Assembly: GCF_029852145.1 (NCBI RefSeq)
Contig: NC_079977.1
Coordinates: forward strand, 4,487,879 to 4,551,878
Reading direction: 5' to 3'
Source of the DNA: Microplitis mediator
Lineage: Eukaryota > Arthropoda > Insecta > Hymenoptera > Braconidae
Length of the DNA: 64,000 nt
The notes under the pieces are model-generated. The model had not been told where the DNA came from, searched no databases, and saw only the letters and a list, made by a program, of their open reading frames with translations. Below are positions 21,801-31,295 of the stretch, in pieces. A program made the translations under genes and the position numbers. Numbering within the stretch: position 1 is the stretch's first letter; every line of letters begins with the position of its first letter.

Positions 21801-21873
21801 AGCCCGAACTGGGAATCGAACCCAGACCAATTCGGTATCGCGCCGAGTGCTCTACCAGTTGAGCTATCCGGCA
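21801..21873 (-). tRNA. tRNA-like gene, array unit 6
   Basis: Acceptor strand TGCCGGA, as in unit 4. Confidence 0.6.
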
Positions 21874-22020
21874 CTATACTATATTCCGTTCAATTTGATC
21901 TATAACTTATTGAGCCACACCGTCCTTCGTACGGTAATACACCATTTAAATATAGTGGAAACCTAAACATGCAAACCTCTCAATAAGACAATTTATAGAT
22001 AAATTGAGAAAAATATAGAT

Positions 22021-22093
22021 AGCCCGAACTGGGAATCGAACCCAGACCAATTCGGTATCGCGCCGAGTGCTCTACCAGTTGAGCTATCCGGCA
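22021..22093 (-). tRNA. tRNA-like gene, array unit 7
   Basis: Acceptor strand TGCCGGA, as in unit 4. Confidence 0.6.
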
Positions 22094-22240
22094 CTATACT
22101 ATATTCCGTTCAATTTGATCTATAACTTATTGAGCCACACCGTCCTTCGTACGGTAATACACCATTTAAATATAGTGGAAACCTAAACATGCAAACCTCT
22201 CAATAAGACAATTTATAGATAAATTGAGAAAAATATAGAT

Positions 22241-22313
22241 AGCCCGAACTGGGAATCGAACCCAGACCAATTCGGTATCGCGCCGAGTGCTCTACCAGTT
22301 GAGCTATCCAGCA
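22241..22313 (-). tRNA. tRNA-like gene, array unit 8
   Basis: Acceptor strand TGCTGGA, as in unit 5. It is the unit next to the ankyrin breakpoint. Confidence 0.55.
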
Positions 22314-22329
22314 CTATACTATATTCCGT

Positions 22330-23268
22330 TCAATTTGATCTATAACTTATTGAGCCACACCTATCTATAGATAGAGGTGCATTTCGACTTCTTAACTTTA
22401 CAATATGTTTAATAATGATTTTTTTGTTTTCCGAAGTACTGCTTTCAACAAGACTATTAGCATTAAAATGCATGCGAACACTATGAGGAATAAGTGGGAG
22501 ATATTTATGGATATCAAGACCATTTATGTCTGCATCATTATCTAGGAGAATATCCAACTTTTCATTATGCTGTGTATTGCTAAGCATAGCCGCTCTATAA
22601 ACACTAAAACTTCCATAATATCTGGCACTCGATTGCTTTAGAACCAAACAAACTGGAGTATCTCCATATTTATTTTTAGCATTAATATCTGCTCCATGAT
22701 CTAATAATAACTGCAAAATATTTATGTTTGGGGCCTTTACTGCGTGATGGATTTGATCGAATCTACTGTCATCATATTCATTGACATCCGCGCCAATTTC
22801 TATTAATAATGAGACCATTTCCAAGTTGTTATTCTTGACAGCCATATGCAGTAACGACTGATCACATTTTAATCCAAAATTTTTGTGCTCAACAATAAGT
22901 TCTGCGATCTCAATATTGTTTCGCTCAACTGCTAACTTAATCGGTGATTTATTATATTTAATATTGTTATAACGTATTGTAGCCCCGTGTTCCAGAAGAA
23001 TTTTGAAAATTGTCGTGTTGTTGTTCTTGACGGCTATCTGAAGAGGTGACAGGACTTCAAGGTCGCTGTTAACTTTTGCATTTTCCCGCAATAAATATGC
23101 CATCATTTCTACTTGATTTTCTTTAACGGCAGCAGAAAGTAGTTGATGCCCATTATCCGTCAGTGGACAAGATGATAAACCAAAGTCTTCTATTATGTCT
23201 ATTGCTTCTAGCGTTTCTCCTTCATTTATCGAATTTAATATGCAGAAATATTTTTGCCAGTTATCCAT
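22330..23268 (-). pseudogene. N-terminal piece of split ankyrin copy 4
   Basis: Starts with ATG at 23268 (MDNWQKYFCILNSINEGE) and runs through all six ankyrin-like repeats to RSRNAPLS, where the family sequence stops at the insertion. The frame then reads about a dozen codons into the inserted junction and tRNA repeat before a stop (312 codons in all). If transcribed, it would give an ankyrin-only protein without the PRANC-type tail. Its missing end is at 18153-18578. It could be a pseudogene or a truncated, still-binding product. Confidence 0.75.
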
Positions 23269-23326
23269 GTTTAATTTATTTATATTTAACTTCTCGGCAC
23301 TGAATTATTTATTATTTTTTTTTATT

Positions 23327-23477
23327 CCCTGATTAAAAAAAATGATTAAAAATGATTTCACACGTTAAATGTCCATAAGAGACAGGATTAGAAATGATTT
23401 GAAGGATTAAAAAGTATTTAAAATGATTAAAAAACAAATCATTTTAAATACTTTTTAATCATTTTTTTTGATCAGGG
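23327..23477. mobile_element. 151-bp CCCTGATTAAAA foldback MITE in the copy 4 leader
   Basis: Ends CCCTGATTAAAAAAAATGAT and its complement ATCATTTTTTTTGATCAGGG, with inner arms AAAGTATTTAAAATGATT / AATCATTTTAAATACTTT. Sister units read TTATTATTGAAAACTGCG straight through, so this is an insertion in the 5' leader about 60-200 bp before the ATG. Confidence 0.8.
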
Positions 23478-23575
23478 TTGAAAACTGCGTGTAACTTACG
23501 ATCGCAATTATTGTCAAATAACGTACAAGTACTTGTAATTTCAACCAGCGTGATCTGTAATAAAATGGCGTGTGA

Positions 23576-23600
23576 AGGCAGAATATTAAAGCCTAATTTT
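23576..23600 (-). promoter_or_regulatory. TATA-like core upstream of ankyrin copy 4
   Basis: Minus-strand AGGCTTTAATATTCTGCC at the position where sister units have GGCTTAAATATTCTGCC. It is further from the ATG here because of the MITE at 23327-23477. Confidence 0.4.
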
Positions 23601-24333
23601 CATAAATTTTTATGGATGATTGTAGCGGATGTGAGTCAATTTGTAATTTTTAAATAAGTGAATTTAACAATTGAAATAATGAAATTTTAAAAAAGGAGGG
23701 TGCTGATTTTTAAATTATCTGATGCACGTTTTTTAATTTACTGTCATTTTACTTGTTTATTCAAAAATTGGAAATTAACAATCGTCAGCTGAATTCACAA
23801 TCATTATGTTTTTGGCTCATGAAAAAGAAAGTTGTGTTAAGGTGTTGTCGAGTTTTCTAGGTGGCTCTTACGCATCTTCCGACGGTAAAAAAAAATTTTT
23901 AAAAATGTATTTGAACTTTGGTAAATGTAAGAAAATTATGATCACGAGGTTAGCAGACTATTAGTAATTTTTTATTTTTGTTCACAACAATTTAATTCAA
24001 AAATAAGAAAAAACTAAAAATATGCAGATGCAGAAAATTGAAAAAATTACAGGTGCAATTTTTGAAATATTTTTTTTATAATTCATTGTTTTAAAAAAAA
24101 AAAAAGAAATTATTAGACGTCGGCTAACTTCAGTATTTTTGTTTTTGTAACTGATTTGTTCTAAACAAAAATCGAAAAATTGTTAATTATCGACTAACTT
24201 TAGGATCATATATTTGATCTAAAAATATAATTATAGAATTAATAAAACAATTCAAATAAACGAGGCAGAAAAAAAAGCAAAACCCATTAAAAGTGAATAA
24301 TTAATAATTTATTACGACATATTTATTTTACAA

Positions 24334-25647
24334 TTAATTATCTTGCTCGAACACGCGCAAAAAATGTTTTAAATCCTTATTATCTAAACATTCAAATACA
24401 TTATCGACGGCATCAGACAACAATTTAGATGCAACCGGAAAAAGATTATGAAAAACTTTAGTACTTTTATCTAAAAAATTTTTCCTTACTAATCCTTTCG
24501 AAAAGCGAAGTTTTATCACCGATCCATAAATCGGAAATAGATCTGTAATATCACTAGAAAGTATGAACGTCTCATGATCTTTATTTTTTGCATAAGCAGC
24601 TAAATCATGACTATTTTTGCTCAAAATATTATGAAGCGAAAGCCCCGAGTTAGGTATTTTTTCCGTGATAATTTCCCACATTTCTAGCTCACATATTTTT
24701 TTATAATCATCCACCGGTTTTTCTTCAAGAAGGGAAGACAAGAACATGTTAATGTTATCAGATAGAGGTGCATTTCGACTTCTTAATTTTACAATATGTT
24801 TAATAATGCTTTTTTTGTGATTCGAAATACTGTGTTCATCAATACTATAACCACCAACACGATGAGGAATAGGTGGAAGATATTTATGGATATCAAGACT
24901 ATTTATGTCTGCATCATTATCAAGGAGAATATCCAATTTTCTTTTATTCTGTATTTTGCCAAACATAGACAGTTCAAAAAAATCAGATCTTGAAAAATAT
25001 GCGCTATCCGATTGCTTTAGAACCAAACAAACTGGAGTCTCTCCATATTTATTTTTAGCATTAATATCTGCCCCATAATCTAATAATAATTTCAAAATAT
25101 CATAGTTTTGGGCCTTTACTGCGTGATGGATTGGTGCTGATCTGTCGTCATCATATTCATTGACATCCACACCAATTTCTAATAATAATGAGACCATTGC
25201 GAAGTTGTTATTTCTGACAGCCATATGCAGTAAAAACTTATCAGATTTTTTTCCAAAATTTTTGTGCTCAACGATAAGTCTTACGATCTCAATATTGTTG
25301 CGCTCGACTGCAAACTTAATTGGTGATTTATTGTTATGAATATTGTTATCACTTATTTTAGCCCCGTGTTCCAGAAGCATTTTGAAAATTGTCGTGTTGT
25401 TGTTCATGGAGGCTATCTGAAGAGGTGACAAGACTTTATGGTCGCTGTTAACTTTTACATTTTTCCGCAATAAATATGCCACCATTTCTAATTGATCTTT
25501 TTCAACGGCAGCAGTAAGTAGTTGATACCCATCATCCGACAGTGGACAAGATGAGACACCAAATTCGTCTATTATGTCTATTGCTTTTCGCGTATTTTCT
25601 TTTTTTATCGAATTTAATATGCCGAAATATCTTCGCCAGTCATCCAT
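24334..25647 (-). CDS. Ankyrin-repeat/PRANC-type protein, copy 5
   Basis: 437 aa from ATG at 25647 (MDDWRRYFGILNSIKKEN). Ankyrin-like repeats fall at about residues 38-68, 72-100, 106-134, 137-167, 169-199 and 202-250. A charged linker follows, then the PRANC-type region at about 312-433: CELEMWEIITEKIPNSGLSL, the FPIYGSVIKLRFSKGL motif and an F-box-like end (LLSDAVDNVFECLDNKDLKHFL). Ankyrin repeats bind other proteins; PRANC regions in poxvirus relatives link targets to SCF ubiquitin ligases. For this wasp protein that role is inference. A single exon with a full-length tail makes it one of the best-preserved copies. Confidence 0.88.
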   Translation of the reverse strand: MDDWRRYFGILNSIKKENTRKAIDIIDEFGVSSCPLSDDGYQLLTAAVEKDQLEMVAYLLRKNVKVNSDHKVLSPLQIASMNNNTTIFKMLLEHGAKISDNNIHNNKSPIKFAVERNNIEIVRLIVEHKNFGKKSDKFLLHMAVRNNNFAMVSLLLEIGVDVNEYDDDRSAPIHHAVKAQNYDILKLLLDYGADINAKNKYGETPVCLVLKQSDSAYFSRSDFFELSMFGKIQNKRKLDILLDNDADINSLDIHKYLPPIPHRVGGYSIDEHSISNHKKSIIKHIVKLRSRNAPLSDNINMFLSSLLEEKPVDDYKKICELEMWEIITEKIPNSGLSLHNILSKNSHDLAAYAKNKDHETFILSSDITDLFPIYGSVIKLRFSKGLVRKNFLDKSTKVFHNLFPVASKLLSDAVDNVFECLDNKDLKHFLRVFEQDN

Positions 25648-25784
25648 GTTTAATTTATTTATATTTAACTTCTCGGCACTTAATTATTTATTATTTTTTA
25701 TTATTGACACCTGCGTATAACTTACGAACGCAATAAATGTCAAATAATGTACAAGTACTTGTAATTTTAACCAGCGTGCTCTGT

Positions 25785-25825
25785 AATAAAATGGCGTGTG
25801 AAGGCAGAATATTTAAGCCTAATTT
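25785..25825 (-). promoter_or_regulatory. Promoter-like block of ankyrin copy 5
   Basis: Minus strand GGCTTAAATATTCTGCCTTC followed by ACACGCCATTTTATTACA. The TTAAATAT box with a CACACTCC/CACACGCC stretch 15-20 bp downstream fits a TATA box plus initiator about 155-180 bp before the ATG. It is kept in nearly every unit. Confidence 0.5.
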
Positions 25826-25837
25826 TCATAAATTTGT

Positions 25838-26036
25838 ATGAGTGAATGTAGCGGATGTGAGACAATTTGTAACTTTTAAATAAATAAATTAAATAATTGA
25901 AATAATGAAATTTAAAAAAACGCGGGTGCTAATTTTTAAATTCTCTGATGCGCGTTTTTTAATTTTTTTCTACTGACATTTTATTTGTTTATTTAAAAAT
26001 TGGAAATTGATAATCGTCATCTGCATTCACACTCAT
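25838..26036. mobile_element. ATGAGTG-family MITE fixed in every ankyrin unit
   Basis: Imperfect inverted repeat: ATGAGTGAATGTAGCGGATG ... CATCTGCATTCACACTCAT. Orthologous copies sit at the same place in other units (29069-29267, 31306-31503, 35743-35941 and diverged ones at 17612, 23610 and 33487). The insertion therefore predates the gene amplification and has been copied along with it. Confidence 0.7.
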
Positions 26037-26212
26037 TATGTTTTTGGTCCCATGAAAACGAAAGTTACGTTTGGGTGTTGTCGGGTTTCCTAGGTAGCGC
26101 TTGCGCATTTTCCGACTGTAAAAGATTTTGGAACTTTATTTGAATTTTTTTTAAACTTTTGAAAATATAAAAAAAAATATGATCCTGATGTTAGCAAACA
26201 ACTAGAAATTTT

Positions 26213-26419
26213 ATGAGTGTGAATGTAGCAGACGTCTGACAAATTTAAAATTATTAATAAATTGAGTAAATAATTAATAATATAAAATTTTAAAAAAATG
26301 CGCATTCAAAAAGTGTTGTTATCAATAAGTGCATTTTTTATAATTATTATTTTTTTAATTATTTACTCTATTTCTTTATAAATTTAAATTTGTCTGATGT
26401 CTGCTACATTCACACTCAT
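26213..26419. mobile_element. Additional ATGAGTG-family MITE with 9-bp target duplication
   Basis: Terminal inverted repeats ATGAGTGTGAATGTAGCAGA / complement ending TCACACTCAT. The flanks AGAAATTTT and AGTAATTTT are a 9-bp duplication with one mismatch; sister units read AATTAGTAATTTT once. This copy is private to the copy 5/copy 6 interval. Confidence 0.7.
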
Positions 26420-27556
26420 AGTAATTTTTGGAAATTTTTCATAGTAATTTAATTTAAAAATAAGAAAAAACGAAAAATATGCAGATAAAGAAAATCAAAA
26501 AAATTATAAGTGCAATTTTTGAAATATTTTTTTTTTATAATTTATCGTTTTTAAAAAAATTCAAAAATTATTCTGATGGCTATTCTAATTTTTTTTTTTA
26601 ATCTGATGCATCTGGATCATCGTTATTATTATTTCTCTTGGTGCAGATCAATTTTTCAAATTTTTGAATAATCAAATAAAATTTAAGTCGAATAAAAAAC
26701 AAAAACTATGTATGTAAATAATTGAAAAATAAGTACGTGCATTTTATAAAATTTCATTATTCTAATTAATTAATTTATTTATTTTAAATGTATAAATTAT
26801 CGCGTGTCTGCTGCAGCCGCACTCATATCTTTTTTAAGTTTTCAAAACGATGACTTATAAAAAAAATATGTCAAAAAATTGCACCTGCAGTTTTTTTAAT
26901 TTTCTACATGTGCATATTTTTAGTTTTTCTTTTTTTTGTAAATGATTTGTTGAGGATAAATCTGAAAATTTATAATTGTCTACTAACTTTAGATCATCAA
27001 AAAAAATTTCAAACATTGAAATGATTCTGAAGTAAGCCGACGTCTAATAATTTTTGGTTTTTATTTCAAAATGATAAATTGTTTTAAAAAATTTCACTTA
27101 TAGTTTTTTTAATTTTCTACTTGTGCATATTTTCAGTTTTGTTTTTTTGCAACAGATTTGGTAAAAAAAAAATCCAGTAATTTTTAATTGATTGTCTGCT
27201 AACTTCATCAGGATCAATGGTGGTAAAGTTAGCGGACATCTGACAATTTTTAAAACTTTTGAAATAATAAATTAAAATGTTTATAAAATAAAAATAAAAA
27301 AATGCATTCTTAGAAAATTCAAAATTCAGTACATGCATTTTTTTAAATTTTATTATTTTAATTGTTTAATTTTTTTATATGCAATTAAAAAATTGTCGTA
27401 TATCAGCAACATTTACACTCGTTCAGGATCATACATTTGAACTATAAATATAATTATTAAATTTATAAAACAATTCAAATAAACGAGGCAGAAAAAAAAG
27501 TAAAACCAATTAAAAGTAAATAATTCATAATATATTACGACATACATATTTTACAA
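26420..27556. repeat. Degenerate foldback repeats between copies 5 and 6
   Basis: A chain of related pieces: GAAGTTAGC...GACGTC words, TTGCACCTGCAGTTTTTTTA-type stretches, an ATTCTGATGGC...GGTGCAGAT segment at 26567-26648 that recurs almost unchanged at 36248-36333, and another ATGAGTG-like copy ending near 27421. No gene is seen. The segment makes this intergenic space about 1 kb longer than in other units. Confidence 0.55.
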
Positions 27557-28879
27557 TTAATTATCTTGCTGGAACAAGTGCAAGAAATGTCTTAAATCAA
27601 TATTATCTAAACATTTAAATACATCATCGACACCATCGGACAACAATTTAGACGCAACGGGAAAAAGATTATGAAAAACTTGAGTACTTTTTTCTAGTAA
27701 ATTTTTCCTTGCTAATCCTTTCAAAAAGCGGAGTTTTATCGCCGATCCATAAATCGGAAATCGTCGCGAAACTTCATCCGAAAATATGAACGTCTCATGA
27801 TTTTTATTTTTTGCATAAGCAGCTAAAACATTATAATTTTCGCTCAAAATATTATGAAGCGAAATCCCCGAGTTTGCTATTTTTTCCGTGATTATTTTCG
27901 ACATTTCTAGCTCACATATTTTTGTATAATTATCAAACGGTAGGTATTCCACAAGAGAAGACAATAAAATATCATTGTTTATAGATAGGGGTACATTTAG
28001 ACTTTTTAATTTAACAATTTGTTTAATTATACATTTCAATGTTTCCAAATTATCGTTATCAAAATTGTGATCAATTCGTGTGCCATTAACAAAAACAGAA
28101 AATATATGTTTCTTCCTGATTTCAAGAACATGTATGTCTGCATCATTTTCTAGAAGAGTACTTAATATATTATTACTTTTTCCGTCAGAAAAATACGGTC
28201 CAGGAACAAATCGACGTATTTTATCATCAGATAAGATATACCCATACTTTAGAATTATAAAAACTGGAGTTTCTCTGAATTCATTTTTAGCATTAACATC
28301 TGCTCCATGTGCTAATAATAATTGCAAAGTATCATTGTTGTAGGCCATTACTGCGTAATGAATTGGAGCTGATCTGTTTTCTTCATATTCATTGACATCC
28401 ACACCAATTTCTAATAATAATGAGACCATTGCCAAGTTGTTATTCTTGACAGCCGTGCACAGTAATGACTGATCATATTTTTTTCCAAAATTTTTGTGTT
28501 CAACGATAAGTCTTACGATCTCAATATTGTTGCGCTCAACTGCTAACTTAATTGGTGATTTATTGTACTTAATATTTTTATTACTTATTTTAGTCCCGTG
28601 TTCCAGAAGCATTTTGAAAATTATCGTGTTGTTGTTCATGGCGGCAAACTGAAGAGGTGACAAGACATCACGATCGCTGTTAACTTTCGCATTTTTCCGC
28701 AATAAATATGCCACCATTTCTACTTGATCTTTTCCAACAGCAGCAGTAAGTAGTTGATTCCCATCATCCAACAATGGACAGAATGATAAACCAAATTCGT
28801 CTATCATGTCTCTTACTTTTTGCGTATTTCCTTTTTTTATTGAATCTATCATGTAGAAATATTTTTGCCGGTCATCCAT
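27557..28879 (-). CDS. Ankyrin-repeat/PRANC-type protein, copy 6
   Basis: 440 aa from ATG at 28879 (MDDRQKYFYMIDSIKKGN). The six ankyrin-like repeats are conserved, but the linker between the sixth repeat and the PRANC-type region (about residues 205-300) differs strongly from the other copies: RRFVPGPYFSDGKSNN and HIFSVFVNGTRIDHNF replace the usual ...HKYLPPIPHRVG stretch. The tail is complete (FLHLFQQDN). The divergent linker may come from recombination with an unlisted paralog or from relaxed selection. The promoter block at 29030-29062 is intact. Confidence 0.87.
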   Translation of the reverse strand: MDDRQKYFYMIDSIKKGNTQKVRDMIDEFGLSFCPLLDDGNQLLTAAVGKDQVEMVAYLLRKNAKVNSDRDVLSPLQFAAMNNNTIIFKMLLEHGTKISNKNIKYNKSPIKLAVERNNIEIVRLIVEHKNFGKKYDQSLLCTAVKNNNLAMVSLLLEIGVDVNEYEENRSAPIHYAVMAYNNDTLQLLLAHGADVNAKNEFRETPVFIILKYGYILSDDKIRRFVPGPYFSDGKSNNILSTLLENDADIHVLEIRKKHIFSVFVNGTRIDHNFDNDNLETLKCIIKQIVKLKSLNVPLSINNDILLSSLVEYLPFDNYTKICELEMSKIITEKIANSGISLHNILSENYNVLAAYAKNKNHETFIFSDEVSRRFPIYGSAIKLRFLKGLARKNLLEKSTQVFHNLFPVASKLLSDGVDDVFKCLDNIDLRHFLHLFQQDN

Positions 28880-29014
28880 GATTAATTTATTTATATTTAA
28901 CTTCCCGTACTTAATTATTTTTTATTTTTTATTATTGAAAACTGCGAGTAACTTACGAGCGCAACTTATGTCAACTAACGTACAAGTACTTGTAATTTTA
29001 ACCAACGTGACTTT

Positions 29015-29062
29015 TATTAAAATGGAGTGTGAAGGCAGTGTATTTAAGCCTAATTTTCATAA
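29015..29062 (-). promoter_or_regulatory. Promoter-like block of ankyrin copy 6
   Basis: Minus strand GGCTTAAATACACTGCCTTC then ACACTCCATTTTAATAAA. The CAGTGTATTTAAGCC segment is the uninterrupted form of the site hit by the TTAA element at 16757. Confidence 0.5.
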
Positions 29063-29815
29063 ATTTTTATGAGTGATTGTAGCGACTGTGAGTCAATTTG
29101 TAATTTTTAAATAAGTGAATTTAATAATTGAAATAATAAAATTAATAAAATGGCGGGTACTGATTTTTAAATTATCTGATGCGCGTTTTTGAATTTTGTT
29201 CTACTGATATTTTTCTTGTTTATTTCAAAATTGGAAATTGATAATCGTCAGCTGCATTCACACTCATTATGTTTTTGGTCCCATGAAAACGAAAGTTACG
29301 TTTGGGTGTTGTCGGGTTTCCTTGGTGGCACGTGCGTACTTTCCGACTGTAAAGGAAAATTTTTGAAACTTTATTTGAACTTTTTTTAAACTTTTGAAAA
29401 TGTAAGAAAAATACGATCCTAAAGTTAGCAGACAATTAGTAATTTTCGGATTTTTCTCACAACAATTCAATTTAAAAATAAGAAAAAACTAAAAATATGC
29501 TGATGTAGAAAATTAAAAAAATTATAGGTGCAATTTTAAAAATATTTTTTTTATAATTTATTGTTTAAAAGAAAAAAAAAATTAGACGTGGGCAAACTTC
29601 AGTCTTATTTTATTCTGTAACTGAGTTGCTCTTAACAAAAATTCGAAAATTGTTAATTGTCTACTGACTTCAAAATCACATATTTGATTTAAAAATATAA
29701 TTATAAAATTAATAAAACAATTCAAGTAAACGAGGCAGAAAAAAAAGTAAAACCCATTAAAAGTAAATAATTCATACTTTATTACGACATACTAATTTTA
29801 CAATCAATTATCTTG

Positions 29816-31117
29816 TTAGAACTTGCGCAGAAAATGTCTTAAATCATTATTATCTAAACATTCAAATACATTATCGACAGCATAAGACAACAATTTAGAC
29901 GCAACGGGAAAATGGCTATGAAAAACTTGAGTACTTTTTTCTAGTAAATTTTTCCTCGCTAATCCTTTCGAAAAGCGAAGTTTTATCACCGATCCATAAA
30001 TCGGAAATCGTCGTGAAACTTCATCCGAAAATATGAACGTCTCATAATTTTTATTTTTTGCATACACAGCTAAAACATTACTATTTTTGCTCAAAATATT
30101 ATGAAGCGAAATCCCCGAGTTTGGTATTTTTTCCGTGATAATTTCCGACATTTCTAGCTCACATATTTTTTTATAATCATCTACCGGTTTGTCTTCAAGA
30201 AGAGAAGATAAGAACATGTTATTGTTATCAGATAGAGGTGCATTTCGAGTTCTTAATTTTACAATATGTTTAATAATGCTTTTTTTGTGATTCGAAGTAC
30301 TGTTTTCAACAATACCATTAAGACCAATACGATGAGGAATAGGTGAGATATATTTATGGATATCAAGACCATTTATGTTTGCATCATTATCTAGGAGAAT
30401 ATCCAATGTACTTTTATACTGTGTAGTGCTAAGCATAGACATTCTATAAAGATCAGAAGTTACATAATATCTTCTATCCGATTGCTTTAGAACCAAACAA
30501 ACTGGAGTATCTCCATCTTTATTTTTAGCATTAATATCTGCTCCACAATCCAATAATAATTGCAAAATATCATTGTAGCGAGCCTTTACTGCGTGATGGA
30601 TTGGAGCTGATCTGCTGTCGTCATATTCATTGACATCCGCACAAATTTCTAATAATAATGAGACCATTTCCAAGTTGGTATACTTGACAGCTGTATGCAG
30701 TAACGACTGATCACATTTTAATCCAAAGTTTTTGTGCTTAACAATAAGTCTTGCGATCTCAACATTGCTGTGCTCAACTGCTAACTTAATTGGTGCCTTA
30801 TTCTTATAAATATTGTTATAATTTATTTTAGCCCCGCGTTCCAGAAGCATTTTGAAAATTGTCGTGTTTTTGTTCTTGGCGGCTATCTGAAGAGGTGACA
30901 GGACTTCACGGTCGCTGTTAACTTTTACATTTTTCCGCAATAAATATGCCACCATTTCTACTTGATTTTTTCCAACGGCAGCAGTAAGTAGTGGATACCC
31001 TCGATCTAACATTGGACAGAATGATAAACCAAATTTCTCTATCATGTATCTTACTTTTTGCGTATTTCCTTTTTTCATTGAATCTATCATGTAGAAATAT
31101 TTTTGCCGGTCATCCAT
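29816..31117 (-). CDS. Ankyrin-repeat/PRANC-type protein, copy 7
   Basis: 433 aa from ATG at 31117 (MDDRQKYFYMIDSMKKGN). The N-terminal ~20 residues match copy 6, but residues 25-50 (EKFGLSFCPMLDRGYPLLTA) and the truncated end (DLRHFLRKF, with GAA changed to TAA) match copy 3 at 15289. This patchwork suggests gene conversion or unequal crossing-over among units. All six ankyrin-like repeats and the PRANC-type region are open. Confidence 0.87.
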   Translation of the reverse strand: MDDRQKYFYMIDSMKKGNTQKVRYMIEKFGLSFCPMLDRGYPLLTAAVGKNQVEMVAYLLRKNVKVNSDREVLSPLQIAAKNKNTTIFKMLLERGAKINYNNIYKNKAPIKLAVEHSNVEIARLIVKHKNFGLKCDQSLLHTAVKYTNLEMVSLLLEICADVNEYDDSRSAPIHHAVKARYNDILQLLLDCGADINAKNKDGDTPVCLVLKQSDRRYYVTSDLYRMSMLSTTQYKSTLDILLDNDANINGLDIHKYISPIPHRIGLNGIVENSTSNHKKSIIKHIVKLRTRNAPLSDNNNMFLSSLLEDKPVDDYKKICELEMSEIITEKIPNSGISLHNILSKNSNVLAVYAKNKNYETFIFSDEVSRRFPIYGSVIKLRFSKGLARKNLLEKSTQVFHSHFPVASKLLSYAVDNVFECLDNNDLRHFLRKF

Positions 31118-31254
31118 GATTAATTTATTTTTATTTAATTTCCCGTCACTTAATTATTTTTTATTTTTTATCACTGAAAACTGCGAGTAACTTACGAACG
31201 CAACTATTGTCAACTAACGTACAAGTACTTGCAATAACCAGCGTGACTTGTAAT

Positions 31255-31295
31255 AAAATGGCGTGTGAAGGCAGGGTATTTAAGCCTAATTTTCA
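31255..31295 (-). promoter_or_regulatory. Promoter-like block of ankyrin copy 7
   Basis: Minus strand GGCTTAAATACCCTGCCTTC followed by ACACGCCATTTTATTACA. Confidence 0.5.

Larger units (their letters stand above)
20601..22360. repeat. Perfect tandem array, 8 x 220 bp, each with a tRNA-like gene
   Basis: Units start at 20601, 20821, 21041, 21261, 21481, 21701, 21921 and 22141 with no length variation. They are nearly identical. Units 1-4 read CGTCCATCGT and units 5-8 CGTCCTTCGT. Units 1-3 have GGCCCTATA before the tRNA, units 4, 6 and 7 GGCACTATA, and units 5 and 8 AGCACTATA. Unit 3 alone has TATAACGTAT. The pattern implies stepwise duplication from a few founder units. Confidence 0.95.
18579..22368 (-). 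mobile_element. 3.8-kb insertion with terminal tRNA-bearing repeats
   Basis: Inserted between GTTAT and AGATAG of an ankyrin gene; sister genes read GTTATCAGATAG. Its left part is one copy of a ~198-bp repeat (18594-18791), the middle (18792-20600) is single-copy, and its right part is eight tandem copies of the same repeat plus a 22-bp linker. The layout (direct terminal repeats around a non-coding middle) resembles a TRIM-type retroelement whose terminal repeat contains a tRNA-like Pol III unit. No protein domain, primer-binding site or clear target duplication was found. The junction at 22361-22374 is a perfect 14-bp palindrome CTATCTATAGATAG. Confidence 0.55.

Noticed and set aside
20701..22313. 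Functional decoding tRNA cluster
   Set aside because: Position 33 is G instead of U, the acceptor stem has mismatches that grow across units, and no isotype fits.
20601..22360. CRISPR-like regular array
   Set aside because: The whole 220-bp unit is repeated with no variable spacers, and the repeat contains a tRNA-like gene. This is a tandem satellite in eukaryotic DNA.
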